Part shown: in pieces, positions 51,652-59,694 of the stretch
How the letters are laid out: every line of letters starts with the position of its first letter
How positions within the stretch are numbered: position 1 is the first letter of the stretch
Source: Gluconacetobacter takamatsuzukensis
GTDB taxonomy: Bacteria; Pseudomonadota; Alphaproteobacteria; Acetobacterales; Acetobacteraceae
Direction: 5' to 3'
NCBI RefSeq assembly: GCF_014174275.1
Contig: NZ_JABEQK010000007.1
Span: 124,001-188,000 of the forward strand
Length of the DNA: 64,000 nt
Notes under the pieces: generated by a model
Seen by the model: the letters and a program-made list of their open reading frames with translations, nothing else
Database searches by the model: none
What the model was told of the DNA's origin: nothing
Translations under genes and position numbers: made by a program

Positions 51652-51666
51652 TAGACCAGTCGTCTA
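51652..51666. promoter_or_regulatory. TAGAC-N5-GTCTA operator upstream of TetR/yqhD
   Basis: TAGACCAGTCGTCTA, the same arm sequence and spacing as the site at 23731-23745 before acuR. It lies 21 bp upstream of the chosen TetR start, where it would cover the promoter. Confidence 0.62.
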
Positions 51667-51783
51667 GTGCACCCATGCTCCGAAATACCCTCGGAGACCC
51701 CACCAGAAACACCCGACCGGAAACACCGGGCCGAAACGCCCGGCGCCCAGCCGCGCCGCAGCGGCCCCCCGGCCGCCCTTACC

Positions 51784-52503
51784 CTACCGCCACAGCGCCG
51801 CCAGCAGCGGAACCAGCAGCGCCGTCAGCAGCCCGTTCAGCCCGATCCCCAGCGCGGCGAAGGCCGCCCCCACCTCGTCCAGCGCGGCCACCTGCGCGGC
51901 GGCGATCCCGCTGCCGGCCACCCCGGCGGCCAGCCCATGCGCCCGCCAGTCGTCGATCTGGAAGCGCGCCAGCATATGCCGCCCGATGATGGCGGCCAGG
52001 ATACCACCCAGGATCGCCAGCGACGCGGTCAGCGCCGGCACCCCGCCGATCTGGTCCGACACCGCCATGGCAATCGGCGTCGTCACCGCCTTGGGCGCCA
52101 TCGACAGCGCCACGCTGCGCGACCCCCCCAGCAGCCAGACCAGCCCCACCCCGCTGATCACCGAGGTCAGGGACCCGGCCAGCAGCGCAAGGCCGATGCT
52201 CGACAGATGGCGCCGCACCAGCGCGAAATTCTCCGCCAGCGGCACCGCCAGCGCCACCGTCACCGGTCCCAGCAGGAAATGGATGAACTGCGCACCGGCA
52301 AAATAGGTGTCGTAGGTGGTCCCGGTCCCCAGCAGCGTCGCGCCCACGATCAGGATCGCGATCAGCACCGGGCTGGCAAAGGGCGACCCGCCGCAGGCCC
52401 GCTGCACCTGCCGGCCGACGACATAGGCCGCCAGCGTCACCACCAGCCACAGCAGCGGCGTGGCCGAAAGCGGCGTCCACAGATGATGCAGGGCCGCGTT
52501 CAC
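51784..52503 (-). CDS. lrgB: LrgB family membrane protein
   Basis: 239 residues with six to eight membrane segments. Family motifs: PLLWLVVTLAAYVVGRQVQR, FIHFLLGPVTVALAVPLAEN and LAPKAVTTPIAMAVSDQIGG-type (here SMAPKAVTTPIAMAVSDQIG). LrgB partners LrgA; the pair is linked to control of murein hydrolases or to export of small metabolites such as pyruvate in other bacteria. GTG start overlapping the lrgA TGA by 4 bp. Confidence 0.88.
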   Translation of the reverse strand: MNAALHHLWTPLSATPLLWLVVTLAAYVVGRQVQRACGGSPFASPVLIAILIVGATLLGTGTTYDTYFAGAQFIHFLLGPVTVALAVPLAENFALVRRHLSSIGLALLAGSLTSVISGVGLVWLLGGSRSVALSMAPKAVTTPIAMAVSDQIGGVPALTASLAILGGILAAIIGRHMLARFQIDDWRAHGLAAGVAGSGIAAAQVAALDEVGAAFAALGIGLNGLLTALLVPLLAALWR

Positions 52504-52892
52504 GACACGCCCCCCTCATGGTCGGCGCCGTCGGCATGGGCGGGCCGCAGCGTCCAGTGCATGACCAGCGCGGTCACGATCAGGCTCAGGATCGTCGACC
52601 CCGCAACCGCCACCACGATCGGCAGCCATTCCTTGCGGATCACCCCGGCCTCGGCAATGATTCCCACCCCGGCGGGCACGAACAGCAGGCCCATATTGGC
52701 GATCAGCCCCTCCGCCACGGGCTTCAGCGGCGCGGGCGTCCGCCCGGTGCCGGTCCGCTTCGCGCGGATGCCCAGCACCAGCGCCAGCAGGAACATGCCG
52801 ATGACCGGGCCGGGAATCGGCACCTGAAACGTGGCGCGCAGCAATTCGCCCACAAGCTGGCATCCGACAAGAACGAGCATCGCCGACGGCAT
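52500..52892 (-). CDS. lrgA: LrgA/CidA family holin-like protein
   Basis: 130 residues, four membrane helices. LVGCQLVGELLRATFQVPIP, then GPVIGMFLLALVLGIRAKRT and NMGLLFVPAGVGIIAEAGVI are diagnostic for LrgA/CidA. A histidine- and aspartate-rich short tail (HADGADHEGG) faces the cytoplasm. The start at 52892 has GGGGAGG. It forms a translationally coupled pair with lrgB. Confidence 0.88.
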   Translation of the reverse strand: MPSAMLVLVGCQLVGELLRATFQVPIPGPVIGMFLLALVLGIRAKRTGTGRTPAPLKPVAEGLIANMGLLFVPAGVGIIAEAGVIRKEWLPIVVAVAGSTILSLIVTALVMHWTLRPAHADGADHEGGVS

Positions 52893-53028
52893 CGCGGCCT
52901 CCCCTGGTGCAGGTCCCCTCGCCGGAGGACCGGTTCGCACGGGATAACAACATGATCGCGAAAATGCGACAGCCGAGACCGCCCGAACCCGCCCGAACGC
53001 TCTCGATCCGCCCCCCGCGCGCCTCGCC

Positions 53029-53586
53029 CTACGGCGCCGCCACCACCATGATCTCGATTTCCGGCGTCCCGCTGCCGCTCAGCTGGATGATCGCGCGCCC
53101 GGCCGGCAGCGCAAAATCGACCATCTTGCCGATGCTGCTGCATGCCGGCCCGTGCTCGTGGTGGGTCGAGGCAACGGCACTCCCCCCGCGCACCACATCC
53201 AGCCACGCGCGGGCGTTCAGCATCACCCGGTAGGTCCCGGCCACAGGCGCGTCGAAGGCCACCATGCCGCCCGAACTCACCGTCCCGCCCGGCTCGTCCG
53301 GCTGCAGGGCATAGCTCACATCCGGCGTCGCCCGCAGCGCCAGCATCACCGCCTGCCCGGGTGCCAGCACGGCGTGATCCAGCGCCGACACGGTGCCGGC
53401 CGCCGCCATGTGCGCGGGCACCGCCCATCCGCGCAGCGCCTCGGGCAGTGGCGGCGCCCCCGCCGCGCAATCCGGCGGCAGCGGCGCGGCCGCAGGCGGC
53501 GCGTCCGCCAGCGCGGGGGCCGACAGGGCAAGCCCGACCAGCAGCGCGGCCAGAGAGGGGATGACGAAGGGTCTCGCGCTTGCCAT
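53029..53586 (-). CDS. Secreted protein of unknown function
   Basis: 185 residues with a clear signal peptide (IPSLAALLVGLALSAPALA, cleavage near residue 28). The mature region has an Ala/Pro start, two Cys (PDCAAG and GPACSS) that could form a disulphide, and beta-rich segments (GTYRVMLNARAWLDVVRGGS, then GRAIIQLSGSGTPEIEIMVV). The fold looks like a small beta-sandwich, perhaps a carbohydrate- or metal-binding domain; I do not recognise the family. It is monocistronic and borders the DnaA-box region. Confidence 0.68.
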   Translation of the reverse strand: MASARPFVIPSLAALLVGLALSAPALADAPPAAAPLPPDCAAGAPPLPEALRGWAVPAHMAAAGTVSALDHAVLAPGQAVMLALRATPDVSYALQPDEPGGTVSSGGMVAFDAPVAGTYRVMLNARAWLDVVRGGSAVASTHHEHGPACSSIGKMVDFALPAGRAIIQLSGSGTPEIEIMVVAAP

Positions 53587-53891
53587 GATGCCGTCAGCCT
53601 TCCTGTATCGCTTTGGATGCGTGCCCGATTCTATACCCGGCGGCGCCGAAACCCGAAATCAAAGGCCGCCCCCGTCGCGGCCCGGCCGGATTCGCAAAGA
53701 ATCCGCCGCCAATCGGCCCCCTTGGGGAGTCAAGCGTGAATCGTCGTCAAGCTGTGAATTGTTTCGCCCGACGGCGGCACCAAAAAGCGTACCGGAATCG
53801 CCGATATTCGGCGCTTCCTCTCTTGACTGCGCAAAAACGGCAGAAAACAGCCATTTTCGGAATCGCCCCCCTCGGCCCCCTCCCGACGATT

Positions 53892-53934
53892 ATCCACAGA
53901 TTCCGGGGGTACCCTTCTGGATAACTCTGTGGAT
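53892..53934. promoter_or_regulatory. Inverted pair ATCCACAGA/TCTGTGGAT in core 1
   Basis: A perfect 9-bp inverted repeat (53892-53900 and 53926-53934) joins the two outer DnaA-like boxes of the first core. In core 2 the left arm is exact and the right arm is TCTGTGGGC. DnaA or another box-binding protein could bind cooperatively here. Confidence 0.5.
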
Positions 53935-54342
53935 GGCTTGTCCCGGAACAGGCCGCAACGCGCCGAACCCCGCCTTTCTTGGTTTGTTCCGCCGCCGCGC
54001 CCCTCCGGCATCGCATCGGCGGGCAGGGCGAAAAGACGCCCCGTCACCACGATACCCGCACCCACATCCCCCTCCGGCTGTGAATGGTTTTCCACCCGGG
54101 GCAGTCATAAAATTGACACGGAATCAAGGGCCTTTCGGCAGACGGATGAAATCAATCCAAGAATGGCGGAAAACCGCCATTTCTCCACTCGCCCCCCTCG
54201 GCCCCCTCCCGACGATTATCCACAGATTCCGGGGATACCCCTCTGGATAACTCTGTGGGCAGACGCCACTGGCGCTTGAATCGGACCAAGCTTGCCCTGT
54301 TCTTCCCGGTTTGTTCTCGCAACCCCGGCAAAAGGCCCGCAC

Positions 54343-54375
54343 AAAAAAAAGAGGCCGGGCCCGAAGGCCCGGCCA
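54343..54375 (-). terminator. Strong rho-independent terminator of the MFS gene
   Basis: GGCCGGGCC (54354-54362) and GGCCCGGCC (54367-54375) form a perfect 9-bp stem with a TTCG loop on the minus strand. It is followed by TC and a run of eight or nine T (complement of A54343-54351). It lies 111 bp past the stop of the minus-strand MFS gene and inside unit 2 of the DnaA-box region, thus shielding the region from transcription. Confidence 0.82.
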
Positions 54376-54485
54376 AGGGGGGTTTTGCACAGCGGGTCGC
54401 TCTTATCCGATCGACGACACCCCGGCCATGAAATAATTGTGACATCGTGACGAACCGCTTCCCGCACCGGCCCGCTCACACCGCC

Positions 54486-55682
54486 TCACTCATCATGCCC
54501 GGCAGGCGGCAGGCTGTGCGGAAACGCGGCGGGATTGCAGAAGCCCAGCAGAATCCCCCCCAGCGCCACGGCAACGGCCAGCGGCGTCAGCACGCCGAAC
54601 CCGGCATGGGTCAGCACCTGCCCGCCGGCGGCCGACCCCAGCAGAATACCTACGTTGCTGGCGGCATTGATCGCGGCGCCGGCCACGTCCGGGCGCGTCG
54701 CCCGGGCCCGGATCGCACCGGACATCACGAAGGGGATGATGGCCGAATAGCCGATGCACCACAGCCCCACGGCCCCCACCGCCGCCCAGCCGGACAGGAT
54801 ATGCCCGTACATCAGCCCCATGCCGATCAGCATGGCCAGCCCGCCGCCCAGCAGCCCGGCCCCCGGGTTGCGGTCCACGAACTGCCCGGCCCCCCACAGG
54901 CCGAGAATGCTCAGCGCCCCCGTCAGCAGCAGGGCGATGCTCAGCGTGCCGCTCGTCAGCCCATGGTCCAGCAGCAGCGGCGCCACATAGGTGTACAGCA
55001 GGTTGTGCGCGAAGAAGAACACGGCATCCACCGCCACCACGACCAGGAAGATCCGCATGACCTTCCGCGACGCAACCCCCGGCAGGCTGTTGCGCACATG
55101 CGCGGCGGCCGAAACCGGCGGCAGGAAAAACGCAATGCACAGCGTCAGCACGGCGGCCAGCGCGGTCATGACGAACATGGCGGTCCGCCACCCCGCCAGA
55201 TGCCCCACCGCCGCCGCCCCCGGCACGCCCAGGATGGCCCCCAGCGAGGTCCCGCCATAGACGAACGAAATGGCCCGCCCCGTCATGCTCTGCGGCACCA
55301 GCCGCGCGGCATAGGCCGAAACGATCGACATCAGCAGCGCATGCGCCAGCCCCCCGATCAGCCGCCCGGCGCACAGCAGCGCAAAGGTCGGCGCCACCGC
55401 CATCACCAGGTTCGACAGCACATAGCCGGACAGCGAAACCAGCATCAGCCGCTTGCGGTCGATATGCGCGGTCATGATCGTCAGCGGCACGGCGCCCAGC
55501 GCCACCATCAGCGCAAAGGCGCTGACGGCCAGCCCCGCCTCGCCCTCGGGAATGCGGAAACCCTGCGCCATCTCGATCAGGATGCCGACAGGCGCCACTT
55601 CGCTGGTCAGCGCCGTGAAGGTACAGGCAAACAACGCCCACAGGCCGATGACGGCACTGGTCGGCAGGGTCTTGAAAAGCAT
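54486..55682 (-). CDS. MFS transporter, DHA1/AraJ-like exporter
   Basis: 398 residues, 12 membrane helices. FTALTSEVAPVGILIEMAQG in helix 1, the loop TAHIDRKRLMLVSLSGYVLS and the helix 5 antiporter motif YGGTSLGAILGVPGAAAVGH mark the DHA1 drug/sugar efflux branch (AraJ, chloramphenicol-resistance-like). Start 55682 (MLFKTLPT) has AGG upstream; the in-frame ATG 55754 gives an implausible basic leader. It ends at a strong terminator. It may belong with the LysR gene upstream on the same strand. Confidence 0.85.
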   Translation of the reverse strand: MLFKTLPTSAVIGLWALFACTFTALTSEVAPVGILIEMAQGFRIPEGEAGLAVSAFALMVALGAVPLTIMTAHIDRKRLMLVSLSGYVLSNLVMAVAPTFALLCAGRLIGGLAHALLMSIVSAYAARLVPQSMTGRAISFVYGGTSLGAILGVPGAAAVGHLAGWRTAMFVMTALAAVLTLCIAFFLPPVSAAAHVRNSLPGVASRKVMRIFLVVVAVDAVFFFAHNLLYTYVAPLLLDHGLTSGTLSIALLLTGALSILGLWGAGQFVDRNPGAGLLGGGLAMLIGMGLMYGHILSGWAAVGAVGLWCIGYSAIIPFVMSGAIRARATRPDVAGAAINAASNVGILLGSAAGGQVLTHAGFGVLTPLAVAVALGGILLGFCNPAAFPHSLPPAGHDE

Positions 55683-55827
55683 GGGGGGACCTGTCGCGAA
55701 TACAGAAACGGAAAATACGGTCTGACGCCGATTCTTCGAAAACCCTTCTGGCATCCCCGCCGCCGGAACGAAATAGCCAGTTTGCGAAAGGCTGAACCCC
55801 GCCCGGCACCCGGGGCCCCGGCCCCCT

Positions 55828-56736
55828 TTACCCCGCTTCCCCCCCTGCCGCCCCGGCAGCCTTCAGCAGCCAGTCGCGAAAGGTCCGAAAGGGTCCGTAG
55901 CTGCCATGGTTCGGCGGATAGGCCAGGTAATAGGCCCCCTCGCTGCGCAGCATCCCGCCCGGCAGCTCCACCAGCCGCCCGCTCTCCAGCAGGTCCGCGA
56001 CCAGAAAGCGCGGCAGCAGCGCAACCCCCGCCCCGGCGGCGGCGGCCTGCGCGATGAAGGCGAACTGGTCGCACAACATGCCGTGCACCTTCAGCGCCTC
56101 CACCCCCTGCGCGGCAAACCACCTCTCCCACGCGTCGGGGCGTGAGACCAGATGCAGCAGCGGCGCCCCCAGCAGGTCGGCGGGGGTGCGAAAGGCATGG
56201 CGGGCCAGCAGCGCCGGGCTGCACGTCGCCACCACCTCTTCCGCCATCAGGAAATCCACCTCCGCCCCCGTCCACTCGGCCGCGCCGAAATGGATGGCGG
56301 CATGCAGTGTATCGCCCGAAAAATCGAAGGGCAGGGGCCGGGACATCAGGTTGATCGTAATGTCCGGGTGCGCACGCATGAAATCCGGCAGCCGGGGGGC
56401 CAGCCACTGGGCACCGAAGGTCGGCAGCACGCCCAGGTTGACGGCCCCCCCGGTCGGGTTGGCACGAAAGCCCAGCGTGGCGGTGGCGATATGGCGCAGC
56501 GCATCGCGAACCTCGCGGGCATAGGCCTCGCCCGCCAGCGTCAGGCGCACCGTCTGCCGGTCGCGGACAAACAGCCCGGCCCCCAATTGCTGCTCCAGCG
56601 CGCGGATATGCCGGCTGATCGCGCTCTGCGTCAGGTGCAGCTCCCGCGCGGCGGCGGTAAAGCTCTCCAGCCGCGCCGCCGCCTCGAAGGAATGCAGCAG
56701 CAGGGTAGGGGGCAGGAAACGTCGTGGAGTCGCCAT
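55828..56736 (-). CDS. LysR family regulator, GcvA-like
   Basis: 302 residues. It opens with the GcvA-type RRFLPPTLLLHSFEAAARLE and HTH FTAAARELHLTQSAISRHIR, then the effector domain with LGVLPTFGAQWLAPRLPDFM and GVALLPRFLVADLLESGRLV. It is divergent from hglS across a 157-bp promoter region. It probably activates the lysine/pipecolate catabolic genes in response to a pathway intermediate. Confidence 0.88.
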   Translation of the reverse strand: MATPRRFLPPTLLLHSFEAAARLESFTAAARELHLTQSAISRHIRALEQQLGAGLFVRDRQTVRLTLAGEAYAREVRDALRHIATATLGFRANPTGGAVNLGVLPTFGAQWLAPRLPDFMRAHPDITINLMSRPLPFDFSGDTLHAAIHFGAAEWTGAEVDFLMAEEVVATCSPALLARHAFRTPADLLGAPLLHLVSRPDAWERWFAAQGVEALKVHGMLCDQFAFIAQAAAAGAGVALLPRFLVADLLESGRLVELPGGMLRSEGAYYLAYPPNHGSYGPFRTFRDWLLKAAGAAGGEAG

Positions 56737-56893
56737 GTCGGCCCGGGACCAGGTTGCGCGTGGGGCGGGTCATTCCAGATCCGCATGATGTCAGCTTCCT
56801 TTATCGTTTGAAAGGCGACGCGCCCTCGCGAATGATGTGGAATCGGAATAAGAGGCATGCCGCGCAGCGGTACCCCGACGGGGCGGGGATGGT

Positions 56894-58273
56894 GTGAACA
56901 AGACCGGGATGATCAGCGCGGACGAAATCCGGGCCCGCTTCGCGCGGGCCATGTCGGACATGTACCGTCAGGAAGTACCGCAATACGGCACGCTGACCGA
57001 CCTGGTGGCGCGCATCAACGCACAGGTCCTGCAAGCCGACCCGGCCCTCAGGGCTCGGCTGGCGGCCACCGGCGCGCTGGACCGGCTGGATGTGGAACGC
57101 CACGGCGCCATCCGGCTGGGCACGGCGGCCGAACTGGCCACCATGCGCCGCCTGTTCGCCGTCATGGGCATGGCCCCGGTGGGCTATTACGACCTGTCGG
57201 CGGCGGGCATCCCGGTCCATTCCACCGCCTTCCGGCCGGTGGACGACGCGGCCCTGGCCCGCAATCCGTTCCGTGTCTTCACCTCCCTGCTGCGGCTGGA
57301 CCTGATCGCGGACACCGCCCTGCGGGCCGAGGCCGAACGCATCCTCGCGGCCCGGCACATCTTCACCCCCGGCGCGCTGGCCCTGATCGCGCAAGCCGAG
57401 GCCGAAGGCGGCCTTGCCGACGCGCAGGCCGACCTGTTCGTGCGCGAGGCGCTGGAAACCTTCCGCTGGCACCGCGAGGCCACGGTCAGCGCCGCCACCT
57501 ACCGCCGCCTGCACGACGCACATCGCCTGATCGCGGACGTGGTGTGCTTCAAGGGCCCGCATATCAACCACCTCACGCCCCGCACGCTGGATATCGACGC
57601 GGCCCAGGCCGAAATGCCCGCCTGCGGCATGCGGGCCAAGGACGTGGTCGAGGGCCCGCCCCGCCGCGCCTGCCCGATCCTGCTGCGCCAGACCAGCTTC
57701 GCGGCGCTGGAGGAACCGATCCTGTTCCGCGACGACGCCGGCACGGGCCAGGGTGGCTGCCACACCGCCCGCTTCGGCGAGATCGAACAGCGCGGCATGG
57801 CCCTGACCCCGAAGGGCCGGGCCCTGTACGACCGCCTGCTGCGCACGGCGCGCGACGACGGGCCGGCCGACCAGCCCTATGCCACGCGGCTGCAACGCGC
57901 CTTCACCCGGTTTCCGGATTCCGAGGACGAACTGCGCACGCAGGGCCTCGCCTATTTCCGCTACGCCCCGGCCGGCGCCTCCCTGCCGCCGGGCCTGTCG
58001 GCCGACGCCCCGATCGACGACCTGGTGCGCGCCGGCGCGGCCGTGGCCACGCCCATCACCTACGAGGACTTCTTGCCCGTCAGCGCGGCCGGCATCTTCC
58101 GCTCCAACCTGGGCGGCGGCGGCGGGGCGGACTACGCGGCCAACGCCGACCGCGCGGGCTTCGAGGCCGCGCTGGGCGCCGCGGTGCAGGACGAATGCAC
58201 CCTCTACGCGGCGATCCAGGACCAATCCATCGCCGCCACCCGCCACGCCCTGCACGGCGCGGCCTCCGCGTGA
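56894..58273 (+). CDS. hglS: 2-oxoadipate dioxygenase/decarboxylase (DUF1338)
   Basis: 459 residues, GTG start (an ATG at residue 6 is the alternative). This is the DUF1338/YdcJ family, a vicinal oxygen chelate fold. The residues known in Pseudomonas putida HglS are at the same positions: H70 and R74 (VERHGAIRLGT) and H226 (FKGPHINHLTPRTLD); the acidic iron ligand is E296 or E298 (RFGEIEQRG). The enzyme converts 2-oxoadipate with O2 to D-2-hydroxyglutarate, the last committed step of D-lysine/pipecolate breakdown. It leads the gene group with amaA and amaB. Confidence 0.88.
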   Translation: MNKTGMISADEIRARFARAMSDMYRQEVPQYGTLTDLVARINAQVLQADPALRARLAATGALDRLDVERHGAIRLGTAAELATMRRLFAVMGMAPVGYYDLSAAGIPVHSTAFRPVDDAALARNPFRVFTSLLRLDLIADTALRAEAERILAARHIFTPGALALIAQAEAEGGLADAQADLFVREALETFRWHREATVSAATYRRLHDAHRLIADVVCFKGPHINHLTPRTLDIDAAQAEMPACGMRAKDVVEGPPRRACPILLRQTSFAALEEPILFRDDAGTGQGGCHTARFGEIEQRGMALTPKGRALYDRLLRTARDDGPADQPYATRLQRAFTRFPDSEDELRTQGLAYFRYAPAGASLPPGLSADAPIDDLVRAGAAVATPITYEDFLPVSAAGIFRSNLGGGGGADYAANADRAGFEAALGAAVQDECTLYAAIQDQSIAATRHALHGAASA

Positions 58274-58321
58274 TCCGGGGCCATCGCGGCCCCCGATGAA
58301 AAGAACCCCAAGAAGCCACCG

Positions 58322-59617
58322 ATGAAAAACGACCCCCGCAGCCATGGATTGTGGGAGCACTCTGCTCCCCCTCCGCCCGCCACCATGCCCCTGGCCGGGG
58401 ATATCGAGGCCGACATCGCCATCGTCGGCGCGGGCTATACCGGCCTGTCGGCCGCCCTCCACCTGGCCTCGGCCGGCGTGTCGGTGGTGGTGCTGGAGGC
58501 CGAGGAGGTCGGGTTCGGCGGCTCCGGCCGCAATGTCGGGCTGGTCAATGCCGGCCTGTGGGTCATGCCCAGCAACGTCATCGCCGGCCTGGGGCCGGTC
58601 CACGGCCCGCGCATCCTCCGCCTGCTGGGCGACGCGCCCTCCGTGGTGTTCGACCTGGTGGCGCAGCACGGCATGGCGTGCGAGGCCGAACATACCGGCA
58701 CGCTGCATTGCGGGGTGGGCAATATGGGCCTGGTCAGCCTCAAGGAACGCACGCGCCAGTGGCAGCGCCTGGGCGCCCCCGTCCGCCTGCTGGACCGCGA
58801 CGAAACGCGCGAGAAGGTCGGCAGCCGCGCCTATGCCGGCGCGCTGCTGGACGCCCGGGCCGGCACCATCCAGCCGCTGGCCTACGCGCGCGGCCTGGCG
58901 GCGGCGGCCCTGGGGGCAGGGGCACGGATTCACACCGCCAGCCCCGTCCTCTCCGCGGCGCAGGAAGCCGGACGCTGGCGCCTGCGGACCGGCTCCGGCA
59001 GCGTGCGCGTCGAAAAGATCATCGTGGCCACCAACGCGTATACGAAGGCCGATACCGCTACGCTGTGGCCCGAAATCCGGACCGAGCTGATCCATCTGCC
59101 CTATTTCAACATCGCCACGGTACCGCTGGACGCCGCCCAACTGGCCACGGTCCTGCCGAAGAAGCAGGGCGCGTGGGATACGAAGAACATCCTGACCTCC
59201 TTCCGGCTCGACCGCGCCGGCCGCCTGGTCATCGGCAGCGTGGGCGCGCTGCGCGGGGCAGGGCAGGCCGTGCACCGGCACTGGGCGGCCCGCGCCCTGG
59301 CGCGGATCTACCCCCAGCTCGCGGGGATAGGGTTCGAGAGCGAATGGTTCGGCAGCATCGGCATGACGGTCGACGACCTGCCCCGCCTGCATCGCCCGGC
59401 GGAAAACGTGGTGTCCATCAGCGGCTATAACGGGCGCGGCATCGCCCCCGGCACGGTCTTCGGCCGCGTGCTGGCCGATTTCACGCGCGGCGTGGTATCC
59501 GAGTCCGAACTGCCCCTGCCGGTCACGAACGCCGTCCCGGCACGCGCAAGATGGGCGCGAGAGGCATTGTACGAATATGGCTCGGCCGCCGCGCATCTGG
59601 TCGCGGCGCGATTTTAG
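58322..59617 (+). CDS. amaA: L-pipecolate oxidase-like FAD-dependent oxidoreductase
   Basis: 431 residues of the DAO/GlyD family. WEHSAPPPPA is followed by the dinucleotide motif DIAIVGAGYTGLSAALHLAS (GxGxxG at 36-41), EAEEVGFGGSGRNVGLVNAG and C-terminal VVSISGYNGRGIAPGTVFGR for FAD. The Trp-Glu N-terminus and the neighbours hglS and amaB fit AmaA, which oxidises L-pipecolate to piperideine-6-carboxylate, the precursor of 2-aminoadipate semialdehyde. A gamma-glutamylputrescine oxidase-like role is the main alternative. It follows hglS by 48 bp. Confidence 0.78.
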   Translation: MKNDPRSHGLWEHSAPPPPATMPLAGDIEADIAIVGAGYTGLSAALHLASAGVSVVVLEAEEVGFGGSGRNVGLVNAGLWVMPSNVIAGLGPVHGPRILRLLGDAPSVVFDLVAQHGMACEAEHTGTLHCGVGNMGLVSLKERTRQWQRLGAPVRLLDRDETREKVGSRAYAGALLDARAGTIQPLAYARGLAAAALGAGARIHTASPVLSAAQEAGRWRLRTGSGSVRVEKIIVATNAYTKADTATLWPEIRTELIHLPYFNIATVPLDAAQLATVLPKKQGAWDTKNILTSFRLDRAGRLVIGSVGALRGAGQAVHRHWAARALARIYPQLAGIGFESEWFGSIGMTVDDLPRLHRPAENVVSISGYNGRGIAPGTVFGRVLADFTRGVVSESELPLPVTNAVPARARWAREALYEYGSAAAHLVAARF

Positions 59618-59631
59618 GAAGGAAAGGGCTC

Positions 59632-59653
59632 TTCTTTTTCTGAAGAAAAAGAA
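59632..59653. repeat. Gene-end module G6, A/T-rich hairpin
   Basis: TTCTTTTT pairs with AAAAAGAA around CTGA/AG 14 bp after the amaA stop. It has the same sequence type as modules G3-G5. It lies inside the catabolic gene group between amaA and amaB, so it may act as partial terminator or processing site. Confidence 0.55.
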
Positions 59654-59694
59654 CAAAGAACCCAGCACGCATGAAGCAAGAAAGCGAAGAGACG

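Larger units (their letters stand above)
53751..54402. repeat. Tandem duplication of ~326-bp intergenic unit with DnaA boxes (candidate origin)
   Basis: Unit 1 (53751-54076) and unit 2 (54077-54402) lie head to tail. Landmarks recur at exactly +326: GCTGTGAAT (53751, 54077), CGGAATC (53793, 54119) and a 69-bp core (53864-53932, 54190-54258) with only two differences. GGTTTGTTC recurs at +328. Each core has TTATCCACA (53890-53898; 54216-54224) and, on the other strand, TTATCCAGA (53916-53924; 54242-54250). Core 1 adds CCATCCACA (53928-53936, minus). TTATCCACA is the E. coli-type DnaA-box consensus. No gene fits the region. dnaA itself is not in the window. Confidence 0.55.

Noticed and set aside
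53751-54402. Short frames inside the DnaA-box region as small genes
   Set aside because: Frames up to ~120 residues differ between the two repeat units, have no binding site, and the most conserved part is palindromic rather than codon-like.
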